A stretch of 64,000 nt of DNA from Pseudomonas sp. ADAK13. GTDB taxonomy: Bacteria > Pseudomonadota > Gammaproteobacteria > Pseudomonadales > Pseudomonadaceae. Position numbers and translations under genes: made by a program. Each line of letters begins with the position of its first letter. Position 1 is the stretch's first letter. The notes below the pieces were generated by a model, which did no database searches, was not told the origin of the DNA, and saw only the letters and a list, made by a program, of their open reading frames with translations. Of this stretch, positions 38,872-47,225 are shown piece by piece. The DNA lies in NCBI RefSeq assembly GCF_012935715.1, contig NZ_CP052860.1, positions 4,650,001-4,714,000 of the forward strand, read 5' to 3'.

Positions 38872-39951
38872 ATGAACCGTCCCCACGGGCATCCCACGCC
38901 GATCCTGACTTTGCCCCAGGGCGAAAAAGACCCGCTGTCGATTCGCGCCAAGGCGTTGGTCTTTGCCGACCCGCGCTCGCTGCAACTGCTTGAGTATTTG
39001 CAGCGTGTCGGCCCCAGCGAAGCGCCGGTGTTGATCAATGGCGAGACCGGCACCGGTAAGGAGCTGGTGGCGCGCTACATCCACAGTGCCAGCGGTCGCA
39101 CGGGTGCGTTTGTGCCGGTGAACTGCGGGGCCATCAGTGAGAACCTCGCCGAGAGCGAGTTTTTCGGGCATGAGGCCGGTTCGTTTTCCGGGGCCTCGGG
39201 GCGGCGGATCGGCTGGTTTGAAGAGGCCGATGGCGGCACCCTGTTCCTTGATGAAATCGGCGACTTGCCGCTGCCCTTGCAGGTGAAACTGCTGCGGGTG
39301 TTGCAGGAGCAGGAAGTGGTGCGGGTGGGGTCGCGCAAGCCGATCAAGATCAATATCCGCCTGGTAACCGCCACCAACATCGACCTGGAGCAGGCGGTGG
39401 AGGCGGGTAACTTTCGGCTTGATTTGTTCTATCGCATCAACGTTGCGCAGGTGCAGGTGTTGCCGTTGCGTGAGCGACCGCTGGATATTCTGCCGCTGGT
39501 TGAGCACTTTCGTCGGCTCTACAGTGCCAAGTTGAAAATCGCCGAGCCGATGTTGTCGGAGTCGGCGACTCAGGCGCTGCTGGATTATCCGTGGCCGGGG
39601 AATATTCGTGAGCTGGAGAATGTGGTGCACCTGGCGCTTTTGGTGGCTGGGGATAAGCCGATCATGCCCTCGCACCTGAAGTTTTCTGCGGGGTTGAGTG
39701 CGATGCATGCCAGCGTTAACAGCGGGGCGCCAAGGATTCCGCAGGAGGTGGTGCGTGAGCAGTTGCTGCGGTTGTTCGAGGTGCCTGGGGATTCGTTGTT
39801 GCACGATATTGAGGATTTGATCGTGCGGGAGGCGTTTGGGTTTTGTGGGTTTAATCAGTTGCGTACGGCGGAGTTGTTGGGGGTTACGCGTAATGCCATG
39901 CGGACGCTTTTGGTGAATCATGGGATGCTCAAGGGGCGGGTTAAACCCTGA
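38872..39951 (+). CDS. sfnR: Sigma-54-dependent activator, SfnR-like, without a sensory domain
   Basis: A 359-residue enhancer-binding protein consisting of an AAA+ domain (about 25-260) and a Fis-type HTH at the C-terminus ([18 protein letters not shown]). Walker A GETGTGKE (57-64) and Walker [12 protein letters not shown] are intact. The sigma-54 contact loop reads GSFSGA (103-108) instead of the canonical GAFTGA, a Pseudomonas SfnR-like trait. Lacking a sensor, its activity is probably set by its level under sulfur limitation, as known for SfnR of dimethylsulfone use. Its likely targets are the four sigma-54 promoters at 49748-53324. The 3' half is strongly G/T-rich, next to repeat copy D. 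Confidence 0.8.
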   Translation: MNRPHGHPTPILTLPQGEKDPLSIRAKALVFADPRSLQLLEYLQRVGPSEAPVLINGETGTGKELVARYIHSASGRTGAFVPVNCGAISENLAESEFFGHEAGSFSGASGRRIGWFEEADGGTLFLDEIGDLPLPLQVKLLRVLQEQEVVRVGSRKPIKINIRLVTATNIDLEQAVEAGNFRLDLFYRINVAQVQVLPLRERPLDILPLVEHFRRLYSAKLKIAEPMLSESATQALLDYPWPGNIRELENVVHLALLVAGDKPIMPSHLKFSAGLSAMHASVNSGAPRIPQEVVREQLLRLFEVPGDSLLHDIEDLIVREAFGFCGFNQLRTAELLGVTRNAMRTLLVNHGMLKGRVKP

Positions 39952-39964
39952 TTCTTTTGGTGTT

Positions 39965-40789
39965 GTACATATCCGTTTCTTCGGTAACGGCTGCCTATGG
40001 TTTCGCTCTTACAGCGACTCACTTTGGAAAAGCCCCAAAGTAAGCAAAGGGCTCTGCCCCGCCTGTCGGCACCTCGCTCAGGCTCGGTGTTCCCTCACTC
40101 CGGCATTGCTCCGCGGGCCGCCGCGACGGGGCGTCCCTGCCCCGTCGCGGCTAAACCGGCGTCCTGCCGGTTTAGCCGCTCCTCAATCCCTGCGTTCGGC
40201 CTCGGGCTTATTGGGGCAGTCAGAGCCAGATCAAGATCAAAAGCAAGAGCACAGCGGCCTACCGGCCGGCTTGAGTGGTAGAAGCCAGAGCAAAAGCCAA
40301 AGCCAAAGCCAAATCTGAAACTGATGCAGCTCTGCTTTTCTGTGGGAGCTGGCTTGCCTGCGATGCAGACAACTCGGTTTTTCAGGTACATCCAGTTGAT
40401 GCCATCGCCGGCAAGCCAGCTCCTACAGGGGATCGTGGCCGCTTTAGATTTTGATTTTGCTTTTGCTCCACACCACTCAAGCCGGCCTGTAGGCCGCTGT
40501 GCTGTTGATCTGCTTTTGATCTTGATCTTAGGCGCCCCGTTAAACCACGCTGGCCGAACGCAGGCTTTGGAGCGTGGGTAACCCGGCAGGACGCCGGGTT
40601 AGCCGCGCTGGGCCAAGGATGGCCCATCGCGGCGGCCCACGGTCCAAAGCCGGAGTGAGGGCACACCGAGCCTAGGCGAGGTGCCGAGTGGTGGGGCAAG
40701 AGCGTTTTGCTTACTTTTGCGCTGTTCAAAAGTGAGCCGCTGTAAGAGCGGAACCAATTTAAGCCATCACCCAAATAACGGATATGTAC
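39965..40789. repeat. Long REPIN-centred inverted repeat, copy D
   Basis: GTACATATCCGTTTCTTCGG at the left, ...AACGGATATGTAC at the right. Left arm 376 bp, 87-bp REPIN at 40341-40427, right arm 362 bp. Its last base is directly adjacent to the TGA stop of the convergent monooxygenase gene (40790). Left-arm block is the CGACGGGGC form, right arm the GGCC form, as in copy A. Confidence 0.92.
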
Positions 40790-41932
40790 TCACCCCCGGC
40801 TCACCTCAGCATCCCGCGCCAAAGCACCTATCCTGCGCAACAGGGGCAACACCTCGGCCCCCACGTGTATCGACTCTTCCAAATGCGGAAACCCGGACAA
40901 AATAAAGCTGTCCACCCCCAGCTGGTGATACTCCTCGATCCGCTCCGCCACCCGCTCATAACTCCCCACCAACGCCGTCCCGGCCCCACCACGGACCAGT
41001 CCCACCCCGGCCCAGAGGTTGGCCGAAACCTCCAACTCCCGCGCCCCACGCCCACGGCCTTTCATCAACTCCGTCTGGCGACTCTGCCCCACCGATTCGT
41101 ACTTGGCCATTTGCCGTTGCGCCTGGTCAATGGCGTCCTTGGGAATCTCCTCCAGCAGCCGCTCAACATGCGCCCAGGCCGCCTCGTCGGTGCGATCAGC
41201 AAAGATGTGCAAGCGCAACCCAAAGCGCAACGTCCGCCCCTGCAACGCGGCCAACTCGCGCATCCGCACCACCCGCTCGGCAATCATCGCCGGCGGCTCA
41301 CACCACATCAAATACGTCTGCCCATGGGCCGCTCCCACCTGCTCGGCCGCCTCGGAGGCCCCGCCAAAATAGATCGCCGGCACCTCGGCCCCCGGTGCCA
41401 CCGGGGTGTTGATGCCGCTGCGGTAATACCGCCCCGGATGCGCCGGCTGCTTGCCAGCCCACACCGCCTGGAACACCTGCAAGAACTCGGCAGTCCGCGC
41501 ATAACGCTCATCATGCTCAAGAAAATCCCCCAGCGAACGCTGCTCAAAGCGGCTGGACCCCGTCACCACATGCAGCGCCAGCCGGTTCTCGCTGAGCAAT
41601 TGCAAGGTCGCCGCACGGTGAGCCGTGTAGGCGGGCAGTTCCATGCCGGGGCGCAAGGTCAGGAGGAATTTCAGCCGCCGCACTTCCTGGGCCAGCACGG
41701 CGGTGATCAGCCACGGGTCTTCGAAGCCACTGGCGGTGGGCACCATGATCCCGTCGAACCCGGCCTGTTCGGTGGCCCGTACGATCTGGCGCAGGTAGTC
41801 GAGGGTCGGCGCGCGTTCGCCTTGCTGGAACAGCCCGACCTTGGGCAGGCCGCTGCTGGTGAGGTGGCGACCGTCGCCGTTGGTGGGCAGGAACCAGTCG
41901 AGCTGGATCGGTGGGCGAACCTCAGTGTTCAT
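40790..41932 (-). CDS. FMNH2-dependent alkanesulfonate monooxygenase, SsuD-like
   Basis: A 380-residue luciferase-like monooxygenase. 'LDWFLPTNGDGRHL', TLRPG, 'ALHVVTGSS', FGGAS and the C-terminal 'NLWAGVGLVRGGAGTALVGSY' (in part) plus SGFPHLEE match SsuD almost motif for motif. SsuD cleaves alkanesulfonates to aldehyde and sulfite using FMNH2 from a separate reductase. Last gene of a seven-gene minus-strand operon starting with a TonB receptor. No flavin reductase gene is in the window. Confidence 0.9.
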   Translation of the reverse strand: MNTEVRPPIQLDWFLPTNGDGRHLTSSGLPKVGLFQQGERAPTLDYLRQIVRATEQAGFDGIMVPTASGFEDPWLITAVLAQEVRRLKFLLTLRPGMELPAYTAHRAATLQLLSENRLALHVVTGSSRFEQRSLGDFLEHDERYARTAEFLQVFQAVWAGKQPAHPGRYYRSGINTPVAPGAEVPAIYFGGASEAAEQVGAAHGQTYLMWCEPPAMIAERVVRMRELAALQGRTLRFGLRLHIFADRTDEAAWAHVERLLEEIPKDAIDQAQRQMAKYESVGQSRQTELMKGRGRGARELEVSANLWAGVGLVRGGAGTALVGSYERVAERIEEYHQLGVDSFILSGFPHLEESIHVGAEVLPLLRRIGALARDAEVSRG

Positions 41933-42914
41933 GGTGCAGGCGCTCCTTGCGCAGGCCGTGTTGAAAAAGCAGCGGCAGGATCTGTTCCCCGAAACGCAGC
42001 ACTTCGCTGACCGCCGGGCCGCCTTGCAGGATGATGTGGCCCAGGCCCAGGCCGTGCAGTTCCTGCAGGCGCGTGGCGATTTGACGGGGCGTGCCCACCA
42101 GGATCAACGGTTGGCCGGGGTGCAGTTGCAGCAGGTTCGGGTGGATCTCCCACTGGCGCAACGGGTGACGGTCCCGGGGCACGGTGGCGATGCTGTGTTT
42201 GGGCAGGTCCTGGGTTGGCAGCAGCGCGGCGGCGGTTTCCCATGCCAGGTCTTCGCTGTCGCCGATGATCAGGCCAAAGGTACAGGCAAAGGCCAGGCCC
42301 GGTTGAAGCTGGCGCCAGCGCTGTATTTCCTGGGCCAGCCACTGCGGATGCCCGGGCCGTAACAGGCAGACCTGGGCGTGCCCGGCCACCAGCGCGTGGC
42401 TTTGGCTGTCGTCCAGCACCAGTGGCGGGGCGGGCAGCTCACGGCGGGCGACGCCGGCGTTTTCCAGTTGGAAGTAGCGGCCTTGATAATCCAGGCCGCC
42501 GTCATTCGGGGCCAGCAGTTGCTGGAGGATTTCCAGGTATTCGCCGATGCGCTCGCTGCGCTGGTCGCGGTTCAGCCATTCGCCAAAGGCGCTGCGCAGG
42601 CTGCCTTGTTCGCCGTCGGGCAAGTGCAGGCGCACCCGGTGGCTGCTGATGGATTGCAGGCTTTGCAGGGTGGTGGCCAGGGCGGCCGGCAGCATGACTT
42701 CCGGCGGCACGCTGACCGACAACTGTACCCGCCGGGTGTGGGCGCACAGTGCCGCCGCCACCCCGAGGCTGTCGGCGCACAGGGCGCCGCCGGGGATCCA
42801 CAGGCCGTCGATGCCGGCGTATTCCACCGCCTGGGCCAGCTGGATCCATTGCCCCGGCCGCGCCGCCCAGTCGGGGGTGCAGAGGGGCATCAACCAACTG
42901 AATTCAAGGGGCAT
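41922..42914 (-). CDS. LLM-class flavin-dependent monooxygenase, SsuD-related
   Basis: A 330-residue luciferase-fold protein, divergent from the classical type. 'FSWLMPLCTPDW', 'AVEYAGIDGLWIPGGALCADSLGVAAAL' (in part) and the C-terminal 'GTPRQIATRLQELHGLGLGHIILQGGPAVSEV' (in part) follow the SsuD scaffold, but the N-terminal active-site motifs differ. Overlaps the next gene by 11 bp. GGAG precedes the ATG. Probably acts on another organosulfur compound. Confidence 0.8.
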   Translation of the reverse strand: MPLEFSWLMPLCTPDWAARPGQWIQLAQAVEYAGIDGLWIPGGALCADSLGVAAALCAHTRRVQLSVSVPPEVMLPAALATTLQSLQSISSHRVRLHLPDGEQGSLRSAFGEWLNRDQRSERIGEYLEILQQLLAPNDGGLDYQGRYFQLENAGVARRELPAPPLVLDDSQSHALVAGHAQVCLLRPGHPQWLAQEIQRWRQLQPGLAFACTFGLIIGDSEDLAWETAAALLPTQDLPKHSIATVPRDRHPLRQWEIHPNLLQLHPGQPLILVGTPRQIATRLQELHGLGLGHIILQGGPAVSEVLRFGEQILPLLFQHGLRKERLHHEH

Positions 42915-42946
42915 GTACGGGCTCCATTTCGAAGGACTTGATCATC

Positions 42947-43933
42947 CTACTCTCGTCCTCGCCATCCGAGTGCCGGGGCGATGTCCCGGGCGATGATTTC
43001 CAGGCGCTTGAGGATCTGCGCCTGGGTCGAGCTTTCGGCCTGGACCACGGCGATCACGTAGTCAGCATAGGGCAGCAGCGACGGGTCCCGTTGCAGGCTT
43101 TCGATCACTTCGTCGGGATGGCCGTGGTGCACGTTCATCAGGCGCAGGTGTTCCTGCAAGTCCACGGCTTGATCAATCAAGCCTTCCCGTTGCAGGCGCG
43201 GGATGTGCCGCTCGATATCCACTGCCAGTTCCGCTTGGGCGCTGGCACGGTCGGGTGCCGGGAAAATTGCGCGCACCACGCCGATACGCGGTGGCCGGTC
43301 GGTGCGGGTCCAGGCGTTCAGGTAGGCGTCGGCCAAGGGTTTCTGCACCGTCAGCGGGTCGTGGGTGGCGGTGCCCAGCAGCAGGCCGTTGCCTTGGCTC
43401 GCGGTGTAGGCCGCACCTTCGAGACTGCCATGGGAGTGCCACAAGCGGCTGCTCAAGCCGGTCGCTGGCGGTTGCAGGGTTAATGGGGTGTGGGGCGTCA
43501 GCGGCTCGCCGTCGAGTAGCTGCTGGACCTGCTGCTGGTGGTCGCTGAAGTCGACCTGGCGTTGCAGGGCGTCGCGGCCAAAGGCGCTGAAATTGTCGAG
43601 GTTGGCGCCGCCGCTGCCCAGGCCCAATTGCACCCGGCCGCCGCTCAGCGCGTCGAGCACGCTCGCGTCTTCCGCCAGGCGGATCGGGTCTTCGAAGGGC
43701 AGCACGATCACCCCGGTGCCCAGCTCGATATGCCGGGTGCGCTCGGCCACCGCTGCCAGCAATACCAGCGGCGACGGCAGCCGGCCAAAGCCGTTGCTCA
43801 GGTGGTGCTGGGCAATCCAGCCACCGTCAAAACCCAGGGCTTCGGCGACTTCGAATTGTTCGATCAGGTCGCGATAGACCTGCTGTGGATCATCGCCAAA
43901 GGCGTGGCTGAGAAAGCCCAGTTTGAAGCTCAT
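42947..43933 (-). CDS. LLM-class flavin-dependent oxidoreductase
   Basis: A 328-residue luciferase-like protein. 'VAEALGFDGGWIAQHHLSNG', 'LGTGVIVLPFEDPIRLAEDASVLDALSGGRVQLGLGSG' (in part) are typical of the bacterial-luciferase superfamily. It resembles the adjacent product at 43930 along its length, so the two are tandem paralogues. Coupled by a 4-bp overlap. Confidence 0.85.
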   Translation of the reverse strand: MSFKLGFLSHAFGDDPQQVYRDLIEQFEVAEALGFDGGWIAQHHLSNGFGRLPSPLVLLAAVAERTRHIELGTGVIVLPFEDPIRLAEDASVLDALSGGRVQLGLGSGGANLDNFSAFGRDALQRQVDFSDHQQQVQQLLDGEPLTPHTPLTLQPPATGLSSRLWHSHGSLEGAAYTASQGNGLLLGTATHDPLTVQKPLADAYLNAWTRTDRPPRIGVVRAIFPAPDRASAQAELAVDIERHIPRLQREGLIDQAVDLQEHLRLMNVHHGHPDEVIESLQRDPSLLPYADYVIAVVQAESSTQAQILKRLEIIARDIAPALGWRGRE

Positions 43934-44919
43934 GACAGGGTTCCTTGAGGCAGGGTGGGCTGCCAGCCCAGGGCCGGGGCGATCTGTTCGCGGATGATTT
44001 CCAGCGCACGAATCGCATCACGCAGCGGGGTGCTGGCGGTCTGTACTTGCAGCACCAGATGGTCGTTGGCGGTCAGGGTCGGGCCTTGCTGCAACTGCTC
44101 GATAATCTGTTCGACGGGGCCGTGCAGGATCCCGAGGCGCTTGAGGGTGGTGTCGAAGTCATCGTCGACCGGCGCCTTGTACACGCCGATGCTTTGCTGG
44201 CGCTGTACGTAGGCCTGGATGTCCTGGCGTGTGGCGGCGTCCGGGTTCGGGATCAGCGCCTGGACCCGGGCGACGCGGGGCGCAGTGCCGTTGTCGCCGG
44301 TCCAGGCGTTGCGATAGCGGTTGACCAGCTCCACCGAGGCTTCGGGCGGCAGGTGCGGGTTGGGTGCCATGATCAGGCCGTGGCCACGCTCGGCCACCAG
44401 TTCCACCCGTGACGTGGCTTCCCAGAGGCGGTGCCCGAGGCCGGCAGTCCGTGGCAGCAAGCGCGAGCCGCTGTCGGTCAGTGGCGCGTTGCCCAGGGCG
44501 TGGAGCAACTGTTGCAGGTGCTGCTCATAGTCGCGATGGCGCGCTTGCGGCTCGCGGCCGAACGCCGTAAAGGTCTCGGGATCGAAGCCCGCGCCCAGGC
44601 CCAGTTCCAGCCGGCCATTGCTCAACAAGTCCAGCACCGAGGCGTCTTCCGCCAGGCGCAGCGGCGATTCCTGGGGCAGCACGATAATCCCGGTGCCCAG
44701 GCTGATCCGTCGGGTGCGTTGGGCGATGGCGGCAAGCAGAACCAGGGGCGAGGGCAGGCGACCGTTCTCGCTGGCGAAGTGGTGCTGCGCCACCCAGCCA
44801 CTGTCGAAGCCCAGTTCTTCAGCGACCTTGAACAGCTCCAGCGTGTCGCGGTAGACCTTGGGATCGAAGCCCGGGCTGTAGACCCGGCTGAGAAACCCCA
44901 GGGAAAAACGGGAACTCAT
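43930..44919 (-). CDS. LLM-class flavin-dependent oxidoreductase
   Basis: A 329-residue luciferase-like protein. 'LGFLSRVYSPGFDPKVYRD', 'LGFDSGWVAQHHF' and 'LGTGIIVLPQESPLRLAEDASVLDLLSNGRLELGLGAG' (in part) match its paralogue at 42947. The ATG at 44919 follows GAGGTG and overlaps the SurE-like stop (ATGA); a longer frame upstream is not used. Substrate unknown. Confidence 0.85.
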   Translation of the reverse strand: MSSRFSLGFLSRVYSPGFDPKVYRDTLELFKVAEELGFDSGWVAQHHFASENGRLPSPLVLLAAIAQRTRRISLGTGIIVLPQESPLRLAEDASVLDLLSNGRLELGLGAGFDPETFTAFGREPQARHRDYEQHLQQLLHALGNAPLTDSGSRLLPRTAGLGHRLWEATSRVELVAERGHGLIMAPNPHLPPEASVELVNRYRNAWTGDNGTAPRVARVQALIPNPDAATRQDIQAYVQRQQSIGVYKAPVDDDFDTTLKRLGILHGPVEQIIEQLQQGPTLTANDHLVLQVQTASTPLRDAIRALEIIREQIAPALGWQPTLPQGTLS

Positions 44920-45833
44920 GGCTGCACCTCGCGGGCCAGTTGTTTTTGCAGCGCGGGGCCGGCATTGATCGACTCCGGCAGGCCGCTGAACGGGCTGATG
45001 GTCAGGTAACCCTTGTTCAGCCATACCGCTTCATCCTGCTTCTGTTGCTCGGCGGTGGCGGCGGGGCTGTACTGGAAGCCAATGCCAGGTTTGCCCGGCA
45101 GCTTGAATTGCTTGAGGTCGTCGGTGTACACCGCTTCAAAGCCCACGTAGCTGCCGATGCGGGTGAGTTTCACGCCCTTGATCTGCGGGTCTTTTGGCAG
45201 GTTGATGTTCAGGCCCAGGCCCTTGGGCAAGAGCGCGCCGTCGGGTTGGCGATGCTGGTCCAGGGCGTGGACCAGCTTCGCCACCAGCAGCGCCGCGCGC
45301 TGTGGGTCGGCCTCTTTCAAATCGGTGCTGACCGCCAGCGCCGGAATGCCGGCCTGCACCGCGACACTCGCGACGTTGAACGTGCCGGAGGCGCTGTTGA
45401 TCGCCCCCAGGTTATTCCCGGGGTTGGGGCCGACGATCACCAGGTCGGGATGGGGCATGACTTTTTTCAGGCCCATCAGCAAGGCCATCACCGGCGTGCC
45501 GCTGATCTCGATCTGCACGTTTTTACCCGCGCACTCGGGGCTTTGGCACACGCCGTTTTCGGTGGTGCTGATGTAGTAACTGTCGGGGTAGGCCGGGTCG
45601 TCGTCATGGCCAACACTGACTTCGCGGCCAAAGAAAAACGCGCCACCCCGGGCGCTCTGGTCGGCTTGCGGCGCGGCAATCCGCACCGTATGCCCCTGGG
45701 CCTTGAGCTCGGTGTACAGGGCGCGAATGTTGGGGTGCTGATAGCCGTCGTCGTTGCTCAGCAAGATGTTCAGGGCGAAAGCCTTCGAGGCGACCAGGCT
45801 GCCGAGCGCCAGCATCCATGCGCTGTGCTTCAT
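44916..45833 (-). CDS. Exported SurE-family phosphatase/nucleotidase
   Basis: A 305-residue SurE homologue with a signal peptide (MLALGSLVASKAFA), unlike cytosolic SurE. The metal-binding start LSNDDGYQHPN, an SARGG loop and 'VGPNPGNNLGAINSASGT' (for the usual SG.N.G.N......SGT) carry the active-site pattern. It probably releases phosphate from a substrate in the periplasm. Its presence inside a monooxygenase operon is odd; overlaps both neighbours by 4 bp. Confidence 0.85.
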   Translation of the reverse strand: MKHSAWMLALGSLVASKAFALNILLSNDDGYQHPNIRALYTELKAQGHTVRIAAPQADQSARGGAFFFGREVSVGHDDDPAYPDSYYISTTENGVCQSPECAGKNVQIEISGTPVMALLMGLKKVMPHPDLVIVGPNPGNNLGAINSASGTFNVASVAVQAGIPALAVSTDLKEADPQRAALLVAKLVHALDQHRQPDGALLPKGLGLNINLPKDPQIKGVKLTRIGSYVGFEAVYTDDLKQFKLPGKPGIGFQYSPAATAEQQKQDEAVWLNKGYLTISPFSGLPESINAGPALQKQLAREVQP

Positions 45834-47167
45834 GGTTTGACTCCTTGGGTAAAGCGGTTGGCCGGGCGCGGCAGGCCGAGGTTTTCCCGCAGGGTGGTGC
45901 CTTCGTATTCGGTGCGGAACAGCCCGCGTTGTTGCAGCAGCGGAATCACCTTCTCGACGAACAGGTCGATGCCGCCCGGGAAGTACGGGAAGAACACGTT
46001 AAAGCCGTCACAGGCACGGGCTTCGAACCACTGCTCGAAGAAGTCGGCGATGTCTTCGGCGGTGCCAATCACCGGGTTGCCGGCGGTCAGGTGCAGGTAC
46101 AGCTGGCGGATGCTCAGGTTCTGGCTGCGGGCCAGTTCCAGCAGTTTGTCGCGACGGCTGCCGCGCTGGCCGACCGGGGTTTCCGGCAGCGGGCCGTCGA
46201 GGTCGTAGCCCGCCAGGTCGATGTCATCGCCCAGGGTATCGGCCAGGAAACGCAGGCCCAGCACCGGGTCCACCAGGGCCTGGAATTCTTCGAACAGCGC
46301 CTGGGCCTGTTCGCGGGTTTCGCCGATAAACGGGGTGACACCGGGCAGGATCTTGACGTGGTCGGGGTCACGGCCAAAGGCGGCGGCGCGTTGCTTGATG
46401 TCCTGATAGAACGCCTGGGCGCCCGCCAGGTCATGGTTGACCGCAAAAATCAGCTCGGCGACGCGGGCGGCGAGGGCCTTGCCCGGCTCCGACGCACCTG
46501 CTTGTACCAGCACCGGATGGCCCTGTGGCGGGCGGGCGACGTTGAGCGGGCCGCGCACGGAAAAGTGTTCGCCGCGATGGTTCAGGGTGTGCAGCTTGGC
46601 CGGGTCGAAGTACTCGCCGCTGGCCTTGTCGCGGGTGAAGGCGTCGTCGTCCCAGCTGTCCCACAGGCCCTTGACCACATCGTGGAATTCTTCGGCGCGC
46701 TGGTAGCGGTCGCCGTGGTCGATATGGGTTTCGCGGCCGAAGTTCCAGGCTTCATCCGAGACCACTGAGGTCACCAGGTTCCAGGCGGCGCGGCCCTTGG
46801 ACAAGTGATCCAGGGAGGCGAACTTGCGGGCGATATGGTACGGCTCGTTGTAGCTGGTGGTGGCGGTGGCGATCAGGCCGATGTGGGTGGTGACGGCGGC
46901 GAGAGCGGCCATCAGTGTGAGGGGTTCGAAGTGTTCGGCCCGTGCCGTTCGGCTGAGTGCATCGTGATGATGGCCCCACAGTGCGACCACGTCTGCGACG
47001 AACAAGGCGTCGAATTTGCCGCGTTCGGCGGTTTGCGCGATGTGCTTGAACAGCTCGAAATCCAGGCTGGCATCCGCTTGTGCCAGCGGGTGGCGCCAGG
47101 CCGATACGTGGTGGCCGCTGTTGGCCAGGAAGGCCCCCAGCTTGAGTTGATCGGTACGTCGGGTCAT
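45830..47167 (-). CDS. NtaA/SnaA/DszA-family FMNH2-dependent monooxygenase
   Basis: A 445-residue member of the nitrilotriacetate/dibenzothiophene-sulfone/EDTA monooxygenase family. 'LGAFLANSGHHVSAWRHP', 'FEPLTLMAALAAVTTHIGL', AWNLVTS, 'HRGEHFSVRGPLNVARPPQGHPVLVQAG' (in part) are its signatures. Needs FMNH2 from a partner reductase. GGGAGCC precedes the ATG. First enzyme gene after the TonB receptor; separated from it by a strong hairpin. Confidence 0.88.
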   Translation of the reverse strand: MTRRTDQLKLGAFLANSGHHVSAWRHPLAQADASLDFELFKHIAQTAERGKFDALFVADVVALWGHHHDALSRTARAEHFEPLTLMAALAAVTTHIGLIATATTSYNEPYHIARKFASLDHLSKGRAAWNLVTSVVSDEAWNFGRETHIDHGDRYQRAEEFHDVVKGLWDSWDDDAFTRDKASGEYFDPAKLHTLNHRGEHFSVRGPLNVARPPQGHPVLVQAGASEPGKALAARVAELIFAVNHDLAGAQAFYQDIKQRAAAFGRDPDHVKILPGVTPFIGETREQAQALFEEFQALVDPVLGLRFLADTLGDDIDLAGYDLDGPLPETPVGQRGSRRDKLLELARSQNLSIRQLYLHLTAGNPVIGTAEDIADFFEQWFEARACDGFNVFFPYFPGGIDLFVEKVIPLLQQRGLFRTEYEGTTLRENLGLPRPANRFTQGVKP

Positions 47168-47192
47168 GGACAGGCTCCCGGAAAAGGTCAGG

Positions 47193-47218
47193 CGCGGGAC
47201 CGGCGAGCCGGCCCCGCG
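47193..47218. other. Intercistronic hairpin
   Basis: CGCGGGACCGGC-GA-GCCGGCCCCGCG: a 12-bp stem with one mismatch and a 2-nt spacer, between the TonB receptor gene and the downstream monooxygenase gene. No T run follows on the minus strand, so it looks more like an mRNA stabiliser or partial attenuator than a terminator. Confidence 0.6.
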
Positions 47219-47225
47219 GGCTGGG

